DNA of 64,000 nt from Phytohabitans sp037414955 (GTDB lineage: Bacteria > Actinomycetota > Actinomycetes > Mycobacteriales > Micromonosporaceae): the NCBI GenBank assembly GCA_037414955.1, contig JBBEWH010000180.1, positions 25,283 to 89,282 on the forward strand, read 5' to 3'. The notes under the pieces are model-generated. The model saw only the letters and a list, made by a program, of their open reading frames with translations, made no database searches and was not told the DNA's origin. Positions 52,311 through 60,215 of this stretch are shown piece by piece; position 1 is the stretch's first letter, and the number at the start of each line of letters is the position of its first letter. The position numbers were made by a program, and so were the translations under genes.

Positions 52311-53435
52311 ATGGCCGCGCGTACCCGTCCTCCGTTCCGTGCCGACCATGTCGGCAGCCTGCTGCGCCCGCCGGAGCTGTTGCGTGCCCGCGCCGAGCGG
52401 GCCGCCGGCACGATCACCGCCGAGGAGCTGCGCGCCGTCGAAGACGGCGCGATCCAGCGGGTGGTGCGCGCGCAGGAGGAGGTCGGCCTGCAGTCCGCCA
52501 CCGACGGCGAGTTCCGGCGCACGTCGTGGCACATGGACTTCATCTACCAGCTCGGCGGCATCGACCCGGCCGACGAGAAGCTGACGGTGAAGTTCTACAA
52601 CGAGTCGGGTGGGCTGGAGTTCACCTCGGCGGCGCTGCGGGTGCACGACCGGGTCGCGCTGGCGCACACGATCTTCGCGGACGCCTTCGGCTATCTGAAA
52701 GAGCAGGTCACGACGGCGACGCCGAAGCTAACCATCCCCTCGCCCAGCATGGTCCACTACCGCGGCGGGCGGGCCGCCATCGACCCGGTGGTCTACCCGG
52801 AGCTGGAGCAGTTCTGGGACGACCTCAGCGCAGCGTACGCGGAGCAGGTGCGCCGGCTCGGCGCGCTCGGCTGCACGTACCTCCAGCTGGACGACACCAG
52901 CCTGGCCTACCTGAACGACCCCCGCCAGCGGGAGCTGGTCGCCGCCATGGGCGGCGACCCGCTGCACCAGCACGAGCGCTACATCCGGCAGATCAACGCC
53001 GCCCTGGCCGGGCGGCCGGACGGCATGGCCGTGACCACCCACATGTGCCGGGGCAACTTCCGCTCGTCGTGGGCCGCCGAGGGTGGGTACGACTTCGTCG
53101 CGGAAGCCCTGTTCAGCCAGCTCGACGTCGACGGGTTCTTCCTGGAGTACGACGACGAGCGCTCCGGCGGGTTCGCGCCGCTGCGGTTCGTGCCGCCGGG
53201 CAAGCAGGTGGTGCTCGGCCTCGTCACCACCAAGCGGGGCGAGCTGGAGAGCAAGGACGCCCTGAAGCGGCGCATCGACGAGGCGGCCAAGTACGTGCCG
53301 CTGGAGCAGCTGTGCCTGTCCCCGCAGTGCGGCTTCTCGTCCACTGTGGAGGGCAACGCGCTCAGCCACGACGAGCAGATGGCCAAGCTCCGCCTCATCG
53401 TCGAAACCGCCGCCGAAGTCTGGGGCTCCCCATGA
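52311..53435 (+). CDS. MetE-like (cobalamin-independent methionine synthase II family) methyltransferase
   Basis: 374 residues; ATG at 52311. It has the UROD/MetE-like TIM-barrel fold, equivalent to the C-terminal half of MetE. It opens with FRADHVGSLLRPPELLRARA. QSATDGEFRRTSWHMDFIYQ and LQLDDTSLAYLNDP carry conserved acidic residues, and TTHMCRGNFRSSW and LCLSPQCGFSS supply the His and Cys zinc ligands. Such stand-alone proteins transfer methyl groups to thiols from various donors; a methionine-forming role with methyltetrahydrofolate is not proven without the N-terminal half. Its TGA stop is the TGA of the following family A palindrome. Confidence 0.88.
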   Translation: MAARTRPPFRADHVGSLLRPPELLRARAERAAGTITAEELRAVEDGAIQRVVRAQEEVGLQSATDGEFRRTSWHMDFIYQLGGIDPADEKLTVKFYNESGGLEFTSAALRVHDRVALAHTIFADAFGYLKEQVTTATPKLTIPSPSMVHYRGGRAAIDPVVYPELEQFWDDLSAAYAEQVRRLGALGCTYLQLDDTSLAYLNDPRQRELVAAMGGDPLHQHERYIRQINAALAGRPDGMAVTTHMCRGNFRSSWAAEGGYDFVAEALFSQLDVDGFFLEYDDERSGGFAPLRFVPPGKQVVLGLVTTKRGELESKDALKRRIDEAAKYVPLEQLCLSPQCGFSSTVEGNALSHDEQMAKLRLIVETAAEVWGSP

Positions 53436-53485
53436 TCAAGGCGTCCCTCAAGTCGTTATAGCGACTTGAGGGACGCCCTGATCAT
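53432..53485. repeat. Palindrome family A, left of the toxin-antitoxin pair
   Basis: ATGATCAAGGCGTCCCTCAA with its mirror around the TTATAG centre; arms are near perfect (one G/T difference). It provides the stop codon of the MetE-like gene and ends 6 bp before the PIN gene stop. Confidence 0.95.
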
Positions 53486-53491
53486 GGGTGT

Positions 53492-53875
53492 CTAGAGAGG
53501 GATGACCGGGCCGCCGTCGGCCAAGCCGCCATACAGCCCAGGCTGGCCGGTGAGCACCATGCAGTCCAGGTCGATCGCGGCGAGGACTGCCGACGCGGCG
53601 TCGATCCGACCGACGATGTCATAGGTCGCGGCGAGCGCCCGCCAACCGGCACCCTCTTCATCGAGCAGGACGCTCGCGCGATGGTTGTCGAGCAGGTTCA
53701 ATCGGTCGGTGTCCGCCACCGCCTGGGTGGCCTCCACCATGCACAGCACGGGGATTCCCACCGCGGCGTCCTCATCGTCGATCTCAGCGATGACCTCACC
53801 GACATGGATCGATCCACGGGTGAACGCGACGACGGCGGAAGTGTCAAGGACGACGCGGATGGGCTTGTCGCTCAT
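53492..53875 (-). CDS. PIN-domain toxin (VapC-like)
   Basis: 127 residues; ATG at 53873-53875 overlapping the antitoxin stop (ATGA). It has a PIN fold with the first acidic residue in VLDTSAVVAF (D11), a Glu in VEATQAV (E48) and an Asp in IDAASAVLAA (D92). The usual last acidic position (T-x-D after the final strand) reads LTGQP, so one metal ligand is altered. PIN toxins are Mg-dependent ribonucleases, often tRNA- or rRNA-specific, held inactive by the cognate antitoxin. Given the changed ligand, activity is not certain. The pair is flanked by two copies of palindrome family A. Confidence 0.85.
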   Translation of the reverse strand: MSDKPIRVVLDTSAVVAFTRGSIHVGEVIAEIDDEDAAVGIPVLCMVEATQAVADTDRLNLLDNHRASVLLDEEGAGWRALAATYDIVGRIDAASAVLAAIDLDCMVLTGQPGLYGGLADGGPVIPL

Positions 53876-54057
53876 GCCGCCGCAGCCGGTGGCAGACCAA
53901 GCTGCTCGCGCAGCGCCGCCCGCCGCTGGGGCGTCCAACGCGCCTCGGCCTCCGCCAGCTCGGCCCGCGCGCGTGCCTTGCCCTCGTCGGTGACCGTGAT
54001 GCCCACGGCCGCCAGCATCGCGGTCGTGTCTTCGCGCAGATCCGGGCGGTCGGTCAT
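53872..54057 (-). CDS. Putative antitoxin of the PIN toxin
   Basis: 61 residues from the ATG at 54055-54057 (MTDRPDLREDTTAMLAAVGI). There is no strong ribosome site, and an upstream ATG in the palindrome could give a longer form of 86 residues. The protein is small, charged and helical (EGKARARAELAEAEARWTPQ), as expected for a toxin-wrapping antitoxin tail, but no clear DNA-binding domain is seen. The call rests mainly on the 4-bp overlap with the PIN gene and its size. By analogy the pair should autoregulate. Confidence 0.6.
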   Translation of the reverse strand: MTDRPDLREDTTAMLAAVGITVTDEGKARARAELAEAEARWTPQRRAALREQLGLPPAAAA

Positions 54058-54112
54058 GAAGGCAAGGATATCGCCGCCCGCCAGCCCCGCGCTGCCCCGC
54101 GGCGACCTCCCC

Positions 54113-54166
54113 ATGATCAAGGCGTCCCTCACGTCGCTATAGCGACGTGAGGGACGCCTTGATCAT
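54113..54166. repeat. Palindrome family A, right of the toxin-antitoxin pair
   Basis: ATGATCAAGGCGTCCCTCAC with a perfect mirror through the centre GTCGCTATAGCGAC; the copy is fully symmetric over 54 bp. It lies 56 bp from the antitoxin start and 4 bp from the GH5 gene stop. Confidence 0.97.
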
Positions 54167-54170
54167 GGGG

Positions 54171-55529
54171 CTAGGAGGCGGTGCAGGTGGGGGTGGGGGC
54201 GGGGTTGCTGCCGGTCCACGAGCCGGTGAAGCCGAACGACGTGGTGGCGCCGGCGCCGACGTTGCCGTTGTAGCTCATGTTGCGGGCGGTCACGCTCGAA
54301 CCGCTGCTGGTCACGGTCGCGTTCCAGGCCTGGGTGACGCTCTGGCCGCTGGCGAACGTCCAGGTCACGGTCCAGCCGGTGATGGCCGCGCTGCCGGCGG
54401 TCACCCGCACCTCACCCTGGAAGCCGCCCTGCCACTGGTTGGCGATGGTGTACGTCGCCGTACAGGCGCGGCCGCCCGGCGGGGGAGACGAGGTCGGGGG
54501 AGTGACGGTCGGCGGCGGGGCGGTGGTGGTCGGCGGCGGGTTGCCGCCGAACCAGGTGGCCTCGCGCGAGGTGGCCCGAATGCCGTTGGCGCCGTTGAAG
54601 ATGCGCTGGCCCCACGACGTGAGCTGGGCGGGGTTGAAGTTGGTGACCATGTCGAGGTATTCGACGCCGCCCCCGTTGCCGCTCCACGACCAGCCGATGT
54701 AGCCGATCCCGTTGGCCTGGGTGTACGACATGATCGTGTCTTCGTCGGGGTTGCCGTCGGAGTGGTTGTGCCCGAACTCGCCGACCACGATCGGCAGGCC
54801 CGCCGTGCGGAACCGGCCGAGGTAGTCGGTGATCTCCGCGGCGGTGTCGAAGACGCCGTACATGTGGATCGAGAACACCGTGTTGCGCTGCGGGTCGCTG
54901 TTGAACACCGTCTGCGCGTTGTCGCGCATGATGAACTGCCAGTCCTGGCCCCACATCGGCGCGTCCACCATGATCAGGTGCTCGTAGCCGGCGCTGCGCA
55001 GCCGGCCGATCGCGTTCGACGTGGCGGTCGGCCAGGTCGCGCTGACGGCCTGGTTGTTGCCGAACGGCTCGTTGCCGATGTTGATGACGATGAAGTTCTC
55101 GGTGCCGACCAGGACCGGCCGCTGGCTGATCCAGTAGCTGGCCGCCTGGTCGAGGGTGGCCGCCGCGCCCTCCTCGCCGTACCCGGTGGTGTCGTGCACC
55201 TCCAGCACGCAGACCAGCCGGTTGGTCCGGCACAGACTGACGACGGTCTGGAGGTCGTTGCTCGGGCCCCAGCGCTGGCCGCTGCCGAGCACGACGCGCA
55301 CCGTGTTGGCGCCGAGCGCCTTGATGTTGGCGAACGAGGTGGTCTGGTTGGTGTACCAGACGTGCGGGTGGCTGACGCCGCGCATGACGAAGTTGCTGCC
55401 GTTGGCCTCGACGATGCGGCCGGCGTTGACGCGCAGGCCCACGGCCGCGTCGGCCGGCTTGACGAAGAACATGATCGGGGCGAGGAGGGCCAGGACGGCC
55501 GCTCCCGCGAGCGCGATCTTGCGTTTCAT
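54171..55529 (-). CDS. Secreted GH5 glycoside hydrolase (beta-mannanase-like) with CBM2
   Basis: 452 residues; start MKRKIALAGAAVLALLAPIM with a signal peptide cut near ADA-AVG (residue 28). The catalytic domain (about 30-330) is GH5: the acid/base Glu is in INIGNEPFGN (about 155) and the nucleophile Glu in VVGEFGHNHSDGNPDED (about 250). IGYIGWSWSGNGGGVEYLDM and the HNHSDG stretch fit subfamily 8 mannanases as I remember them. A Pro/Thr linker (about 333-356) leads to a CBM2 cellulose-binding module (about 358-452, CTATYTIANQWQGGFQGEVR) with paired cysteines. With the pectate lyase nearby this points to plant-wall use. Confidence 0.9.
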   Translation of the reverse strand: MKRKIALAGAAVLALLAPIMFFVKPADAAVGLRVNAGRIVEANGSNFVMRGVSHPHVWYTNQTTSFANIKALGANTVRVVLGSGQRWGPSNDLQTVVSLCRTNRLVCVLEVHDTTGYGEEGAAATLDQAASYWISQRPVLVGTENFIVINIGNEPFGNNQAVSATWPTATSNAIGRLRSAGYEHLIMVDAPMWGQDWQFIMRDNAQTVFNSDPQRNTVFSIHMYGVFDTAAEITDYLGRFRTAGLPIVVGEFGHNHSDGNPDEDTIMSYTQANGIGYIGWSWSGNGGGVEYLDMVTNFNPAQLTSWGQRIFNGANGIRATSREATWFGGNPPPTTTAPPPTVTPPTSSPPPGGRACTATYTIANQWQGGFQGEVRVTAGSAAITGWTVTWTFASGQSVTQAWNATVTSSGSSVTARNMSYNGNVGAGATTSFGFTGSWTGSNPAPTPTCTAS

Positions 55530-55562
55530 GGTTCACCTCAGACAGGAGGGAGTGTGAGACGA

Positions 55563-55606
55563 GAGCTGTGCCCATCAGCTCAGGGGAGCTGTGCCCATCA
55601 GGTCAG
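55563..55606 (+). repeat. Direct repeat, two 21-bp copies upstream of the GH5 gene
   Basis: GAGCTGTGCCCATCAGCTCA(G) and GAGCTGTGCCCATCAGGTCA(G), two bases apart, 35-80 bp upstream of the GH5 start. Each contains a small inverted GAGCTG...CAG(C/G)TC. A possible regulator-binding pair. Confidence 0.7.
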
Positions 55607-55785
55607 AAACCCCGGCTCCCAGGGTGACCACATCAGCCTAGATGAATGCCATGCCGCAACACAACCGGTTAAGTTGCGGTTCACCTAGTATCCTAGGATG
55701 CGCTAGAGGGTGTGGTGCGCGCTGCCCAAGAACGCCCGACGGATATAGTGCACGCGGCGGTCAGCAGGGACGGGGAGGAGGCTCG

Positions 55786-56373
55786 GTGTCGCAGGTCAAG
55801 ACACCGAACGCGCGGATCCTCACGGTTCCGAATCTCATCAGCTTCGCCCGGTTGCTGGGCGTGCCGCTGTTCCTTTACCTCGTGCTCGTGCCGCACGCCG
55901 ACGTCGCCGCCGTGGTCGTGCTGGCGGTCGGCGGCACCAGCGACTGGATCGACGGCTACGCGGCCCGCCACCTCAACCAGGTCAGCCGGCTGGGGGAGCT
56001 GCTCGACCCGGCCGCGGACCGGCTCTACATCCTCGCCACCCTGGTCGCCTTCACGATCCGCGACGTCGTGCCGTGGCAGTTCACCGCGGCGCTGCTGCTG
56101 CGCGAGGCGGTGCTGCTGGTCGGCCTGCTGGTGCTGCGCCGCCACGGATACGGGCCGCCGCCGGTCCACTACGTCGGCAAGACCGCCACGTTCATCCTGC
56201 TGGCCGCGTTCCCGGTACTCCTGCTCGCCCATGCCTCGGCCGGTGCGGAGCCGGTCGCCGGACCGATCGGCTGGGCGCTCGCCTGGTGGGGTCTGGTCCT
56301 GTACTGGGTGGCCGGCGCCCTCTATGTCGCCCAGGTCGCCACCCTGGTCCGAGGGAAGACGGCAGCGCCATGA
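55786..56373 (+). CDS. pgsA: CDP-alcohol phosphatidyltransferase (PgsA-like)
   Basis: 195 residues from a GTG at 55786 after GGGGAGGAGGCTCG. Four to six membrane helices. The family motif DG-x2-AR-x8-G-x3-D-x3-D is complete: DGYAARHLNQVSRLGELLDP followed by AAD (about residues 52-74). It transfers a phosphatidyl group from CDP-diacylglycerol to an alcohol, as in phosphatidylglycerophosphate or cardiolipin synthesis. In actinobacteria a pgsA paralogue sits at exactly this place, upstream of the DUF881 / gcvH / garA block, so this is its counterpart. The acceptor is not provable from sequence. The next gene starts 10 bp after its stop. Confidence 0.88.
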   Translation: MSQVKTPNARILTVPNLISFARLLGVPLFLYLVLVPHADVAAVVVLAVGGTSDWIDGYAARHLNQVSRLGELLDPAADRLYILATLVAFTIRDVVPWQFTAALLLREAVLLVGLLVLRRHGYGPPPVHYVGKTATFILLAAFPVLLLAHASAGAEPVAGPIGWALAWWGLVLYWVAGALYVAQVATLVRGKTAAP

Positions 56374-56383
56374 GTGAGAGGCC

Positions 56384-57253
56384 ATGAGCGACAAGCCGCG
56401 GGCCTTCACGCCCGACTTCCTCACCGAGCTGTTCCGCAACCCGCTCGAACCCGGGTACGCGGAAGCCGCCGCCCGCCGCCGCGCGCGCGGCGCGGACGCC
56501 GCGCCGCCCGGCACGGCCATCCGCCTGATCAGCGCCCTCACCGTCGTGGCCGTGGGCTTCCTGCTGGTGATCGCGTACCGGCAGACGGTGGCCGACGAGC
56601 CGTCGCGCAGCCAGGCGCGGGCCGGCCTGATCGGCCAGATCGAGCGGCGGCAGGCCGAGACCGACCAGTCGGAGCGGGACGCCGAGCGGTTGCGGTCCGA
56701 GGTGGCCCGGCTGCGCGAGCAGGCGCTGGGCGGCTCCGAGGCGGAGCGGCTGCGCGAGCTGGAGACGGTCACCGGCACGTCGCGGGTGCGCGGCGATGGC
56801 GTGGTGGTGCGGCTCGACGACGCGCCGTCGGCGGTCGACGCGGTCACCGGCGCCGACGGCAAGAAGGACCTGGGCCGGGTGTTGGACCGCGACCTGCAGG
56901 ACCTCGCCAACGCGCTGTGGAGCGTCGGCGCGGAGGCGATCGCCATCAACGACCAGCGGCTGACCGCCACGTCCACGATCCGGGCGGCCGGCGCCGCGAT
57001 CCTGGTCGACTTCCGGCCGGTGACCCGGCCGTACGAGATCCGGGCGATCGGCCCGGACGACATGGACAAGAAGCTGCGCGACAGCCCGACCGGCCGGCTC
57101 TTCCGCGCGCTGGTCGACGACGAGGGCATGTCCTTCGACGTGCGGGACGCGGAGGACCTCACGCTGCCGGCGGCCGCCGAGCCGGACCTGCGCTACGCGA
57201 AGCCGCCCCCTTCTAGTTCCCCTAGCCCCAGTTCGTCGGGAGGCGGTAAATGA
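56384..57253 (+). CDS. DUF881-family membrane protein (first of two)
   Basis: 289 residues; ATG at 56384 with GAGAGGCC upstream. Cytoplasmic N-terminus, one membrane helix (about 46-66: RLISALTVVAVGFLLVIAYR), a coiled-coil (about 80-130: QIERRQAETDQSERDAERLR) and a DUF881 domain (about 135-265). The domain has DLQDLANALWSVGAEAIAIN and DQRLTATSTIRAAGAAILVD. The C-terminal tail is Ser/Pro-rich. DUF881 proteins are conserved in Firmicutes and Actinobacteria near cell-division or envelope genes; their biochemical role is unknown. The stop overlaps the sbp start by 4 bp. Confidence 0.9.
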   Translation: MSDKPRAFTPDFLTELFRNPLEPGYAEAAARRRARGADAAPPGTAIRLISALTVVAVGFLLVIAYRQTVADEPSRSQARAGLIGQIERRQAETDQSERDAERLRSEVARLREQALGGSEAERLRELETVTGTSRVRGDGVVVRLDDAPSAVDAVTGADGKKDLGRVLDRDLQDLANALWSVGAEAIAINDQRLTATSTIRAAGAAILVDFRPVTRPYEIRAIGPDDMDKKLRDSPTGRLFRALVDDEGMSFDVRDAEDLTLPAAAEPDLRYAKPPPSSSPSPSSSGGGK

Positions 57254-57582
57254 TAGCGGTGTTCGCCCTGGCCGTCGGCGTCGTGCTCGGCGTGCTGCTG
57301 GACCCGACGGTGCCGCAGGCCCTCCTGCCGTACCTGCCGATCGCCGTGGTGGCCGCGCTCGACGCGGTGTTCGGCGGCGTGCGGGCCCGGCTCGACGGCA
57401 TCTTCGACGACAAGCAGTTCGTGATCTCGTTCATCTCCAACGTGCTCGTCGCGGGGCTGATCGTGTACCTGGGCGACCAGCTCGGCGTGGGCGGCCAGCT
57501 CTCCACCGGCGTCGTGGTCGTGCTCGGGGTGCGCATCTTCGGCAACGTGGCGGCGATCCGCCGGCATCTGTTCAAGGCTTAG
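57250..57582 (+). CDS. sbp: Small basic protein family (DUF1290) membrane protein
   Basis: 110 residues; the ATG overlaps the upstream stop (ATGATA). Three membrane helices (about 2-20, 25-45, 60-80) and the conserved central segment PYLPIAVVAALDAVFGGVRA, then RLDGIFDDKQFVISFISNVL. This is the Sbp/DUF1290 family found between two DUF881 genes across actinobacteria and in Bacillus next to ftsAZ. Its function is not known; conserved pairing with DUF881 proteins suggests one membrane complex. Confidence 0.92.
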   Translation: MIAVFALAVGVVLGVLLDPTVPQALLPYLPIAVVAALDAVFGGVRARLDGIFDDKQFVISFISNVLVAGLIVYLGDQLGVGGQLSTGVVVVLGVRIFGNVAAIRRHLFKA

Positions 57583-57593
57583 GTTGGTGGGCG

Positions 57594-58415
57594 ATGAGTG
57601 ACCACAGGCCCACGGGTACCGGCTGGCCCGACGACGCGGTGTCGCGGCCGGCGCCGCCGGCCCTGTCGACGAAGCCGGCACCGCCGGCCCTCTCGACGGA
57701 GCCGGCGCCACCGTCGGCGCGGCGCGGCCTCACCTCCGCCGGCGTGATCATCGCGGTGCTGCTCGGCCTGCTCGGCTTCACCCTGGTCGTACAGGTGAAG
57801 AACAACTCCACCGAGACCGGGCTGGCCTCCGCCCGCCAGGAGGACCTGGTCCGGATCCTCTCCGACCTGGAAGCCCGGGACCAGCGGCTGCGGCAGGAGA
57901 TCTCCGGCCTGGAGGACAGCCAGCGCCAGCTCACCTCGGGCGTGGAGGGCCGGCAGGCGGCCCTGGAGGAGGCCCGGCGCCGTGCGGACGAACTCGGCCT
58001 CCTGGCCGGCACGCTGCCGGCGCGCGGCTCCGGCCTATCGGTGAAGTTTTCCGCCGGCAACGAGCCGATCCGGGCCGCCGCGCTCCTCGACGCGGTGCAG
58101 GAGCTGCGCGGCGCGGGCGCGGAGGCGATGCAGGTGCGCGGCGCCTCCGGCGACCCGGTACGGATCATCGCGTCCACCTACTTCCTGGACGCGGACGGCG
58201 GGATCACTGTGGACGGACGGCGGCTGGCCGGGCCGTACACGATCGACGTGATCGGCGACCCGCGGACCATGGAGACCGCGCTGAAGATACCCGGTGGGGT
58301 GGTGGAATCGGTGGGTAACGACAACGGTACGGTGATCGTGCAGGAGCGCGACGAGGTCGAGGTCTCGGCCCTGAGCGCGCCCGCCACACCGCAGTACGCC
58401 CGACCCGCGTCATAG
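57594..58415 (+). CDS. DUF881-family membrane protein (second of two)
   Basis: 273 residues; ATG at 57594. A Pro/Ala-rich N-terminal region contains a short tandem repeat (PAPPALSTKPAPPALSTEPA). It is followed by one membrane helix (about 46-65), a coiled-coil (about 75-140: LSDLEARDQRLRQEISGLED) and a DUF881 domain (about 145-255) ending in GNDNGTVIVQERDEVEVSAL. It is the paralogue of the protein at 56.4 kb, and both flank the sbp gene as in other actinobacteria. gcvH follows after 17 bp. Confidence 0.9.
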   Translation: MSDHRPTGTGWPDDAVSRPAPPALSTKPAPPALSTEPAPPSARRGLTSAGVIIAVLLGLLGFTLVVQVKNNSTETGLASARQEDLVRILSDLEARDQRLRQEISGLEDSQRQLTSGVEGRQAALEEARRRADELGLLAGTLPARGSGLSVKFSAGNEPIRAAALLDAVQELRGAGAEAMQVRGASGDPVRIIASTYFLDADGGITVDGRRLAGPYTIDVIGDPRTMETALKIPGGVVESVGNDNGTVIVQERDEVEVSALSAPATPQYARPAS

Positions 58416-58432
58416 ATAGGTAGGACTCGTCT

Positions 58433-58813
58433 GTGATTCCCGAGGAATTGCGATACACCGCCGAGCACGAGTGGGTGGCGGGCGGTGCCGGCGGGCCGGT
58501 GCGGGTCGGCATCACGCACTTCGCGCAGGACGCGCTCGGCGACATCGTCTACGTGCAGCTGCCGGAGCCGGGCACCGCGGTGACCGCCGGCGAGGCGCTC
58601 GGCGAGGTCGAGTCCACCAAGAGCGTGTCGGAGATCTACGCGCCCGTGTCGGGCACGGTGGCGGCGCGCAACGACAAGCTCACCGACGAGCCCGAGGCCA
58701 TCAACACGGACCCGTACGGTGCCGGTTGGCTCGTCGAGATCGAGCCCGCCGACCCGGCGGCGCTCGACGGTCTGCTGGACGCCGCGGCGTACCGTGACCT
58801 GACGGAGAGCTGA
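58433..58813 (+). CDS. gcvH: Glycine cleavage system H protein
   Basis: 126 residues from a GTG at 58433 (GATAGGTAGGA upstream). Full-length GcvH: RYTAEHEWV at the start, VGITHFAQDALGDIVYVQLP in the core, and the lipoylation site in VESTKSVSEI (Lys63). The C-terminal NTDPYGAGWLVEIEP is typical. It carries the aminomethyl group between the P, T and L proteins of glycine cleavage. As usual in actinobacteria it is separate from gcvP/gcvT and sits beside garA. Confidence 0.97.
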   Translation: MIPEELRYTAEHEWVAGGAGGPVRVGITHFAQDALGDIVYVQLPEPGTAVTAGEALGEVESTKSVSEIYAPVSGTVAARNDKLTDEPEAINTDPYGAGWLVEIEPADPAALDGLLDAAAYRDLTES

Positions 58814-58847
58814 ACCATCTCCTCGTGGGCGTCGCCCGCGAGTCCGT

Positions 58848-58876
58848 TTGACCCTGTGTTTGGCGCTGGCTACGCT
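58848..58876 (+). promoter_or_regulatory. Predicted garA promoter
   Basis: TTGACC (58848-58853), 17-bp spacer, TACGCT (58871-58876), 35 bp before the ATG. It closely matches the promoters at 36508 and 37376 in both hexamers and spacer. Confidence 0.55.
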
Positions 58877-58910
58877 CGCGCTGCCCTGCTTAGATCCGTG
58901 AGGTGGTCCG

Positions 58911-59357
58911 ATGACTCGCCCAGACGACGAGTTTCCCCCACTCGACGTCACGTCCACGCTGAACCTCGGTTCGCTTGACGAGGTCCTCGAGGGACCTGAC
59001 GCCGACGTGGTGCCGAGCCGGATGTCCGGTTCGCTGCCCCCGGGCATGGCGCTGCTCGTCGTCCGTCGTGGCCCGAACGCCGGGGCCCGGTTCCTGCTCG
59101 ACCACGACGTGACCACCAGCGGCCGGCATCCCGACAGCGACATCTTCCTCGACGATGTGACGGTGTCCCGCCGGCACGCCGAGTTCCACCGCGACGGCGG
59201 CACCTTCACGGTCCGCGACGTGGGCAGCCTCAACGGGACGTACGTGAACCGCGAGCGGGTCGAGTCCGCGACCCTCAGCAACGGCGACGAGGTGCAGATC
59301 GGCAAGTTCCGGCTCGTGTTCATCGCCGGTCCCCGGCCGGAAGAGGAGGCCAGGTAG
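58911..59357 (+). CDS. garA: FHA-domain regulator GarA/OdhI
   Basis: 148 residues; ATG after GTGAGGTGGTCCG. A flexible N-terminus with a phosphorylatable Thr cluster (DVTSTLNLG, T14/T16), in the place of the ETTSVF motif of mycobacterial GarA, precedes an FHA domain (about 48-130). The FHA phosphothreonine-binding residues are visible: GRHPDSDIFLDDVTVSRRHA and GSLNGTYVN. By family it is phosphorylated by Ser/Thr kinases (PknB/PknG), then binds its own FHA domain. In its unphosphorylated form it inhibits 2-oxoglutarate dehydrogenase, controlling the glutamate/TCA balance. The next gene begins 3 bp after its stop. Confidence 0.95.
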   Translation: MTRPDDEFPPLDVTSTLNLGSLDEVLEGPDADVVPSRMSGSLPPGMALLVVRRGPNAGARFLLDHDVTTSGRHPDSDIFLDDVTVSRRHAEFHRDGGTFTVRDVGSLNGTYVNRERVESATLSNGDEVQIGKFRLVFIAGPRPEEEAR

Positions 59358-59360
59358 GGC

Positions 59361-60104
59361 GTGTCGGTCGGCAGCGCTGCCCCTTCCCCGGCACCGTCTC
59401 CTTCGCACGGGCGGTCGTCTGAGCCGCTCATGAGCATCGGAGAGGTGCTGGCCGAGCTGCGTCCGGAGTTCCCGGACACGACGATCTCGAAGCTGCGGTT
59501 CCTGGAGGCCGAGGGCCTCGTGGAGCCGCAGCGCACGCCCGCCGGGTACCGCAAGTACTCCCGGGACGACGTGGCGCGGCTGCGGTACGTGCTGACCGCG
59601 CAACGCGACCAGTACCTCCCGCTGCGGGTGATCCGCGAGCAGTTGGAGGAGCGCGACCAGCCGGCCGCGCCGCCGGCCCGGCCGGCGCTGGTCGCGGTCG
59701 GCTCGCCGCCGGCCGCCCCCGAGGCGGCGGGCGACAGCCGGCTGAGCCGGACCGACCTCCGCGAGCGGTCCGGCCTCGACGAGGCCACCCTGGGCGAGGT
59801 GGAACGGCTCGGCCTGATCACCCCGGTGTCACCCGGCCGGTACGACGGTGACGCGCTCGCCGTCGCGCTGGCGGTCGCCGGCCTCGCCCGGTACGGGTTG
59901 GAGCCGCGGCACCTGCGCGCCTACCGGGCCGCCGCGGACCGCGAGATCGGTCTCTTCGCCCAGTTGCTGGCGCCGCTGACCCGACAGAGCGACCCGGCCG
60001 GCCGGGCGCGCGCGGCGGAGATCGCGCGCGAGGTCGCCGGCCTGTCCCAGCAGCTGCACGCCGCGCTGCTGCGCGCCGGCTTGCGTGAGACGCTGGGCCG
60101 GTGA
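59361..60104 (+). CDS. ftsR: MerR-family regulator FtsR
   Basis: 247 residues from a GTG at 59361. The MerR-type winged HTH is about residues 27-95: MSIGEVLAELRPEFPDTTIS, then KLRFLEAEGLVEPQRTPAGY and RKYSRDDVARLRYVLTAQRD. The middle (about 105-140) is a Pro/Ala-rich linker and the C-terminal part (about 145-247) a second helical domain with HLRAYRAAADREIGLFAQLL. Position after garA and size match actinobacterial FtsR (Rv1828 type), a regulator linked to ftsZ expression in Corynebacterium. It is almost certainly cotranscribed with garA. Confidence 0.93.
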   Translation: MSVGSAAPSPAPSPSHGRSSEPLMSIGEVLAELRPEFPDTTISKLRFLEAEGLVEPQRTPAGYRKYSRDDVARLRYVLTAQRDQYLPLRVIREQLEERDQPAAPPARPALVAVGSPPAAPEAAGDSRLSRTDLRERSGLDEATLGEVERLGLITPVSPGRYDGDALAVALAVAGLARYGLEPRHLRAYRAAADREIGLFAQLLAPLTRQSDPAGRARAAEIAREVAGLSQQLHAALLRAGLRETLGR

Positions 60105-60215
60105 ATTCGCACTGCCGGGCTCCGCATCACCGCGGGGACCCCGCAACCGTAGGGGACATCGGTCTGGCGGTCCGTGTACCGTGCAGATGAGGGACACAAC
60201 GACACGGAGGCGGCG

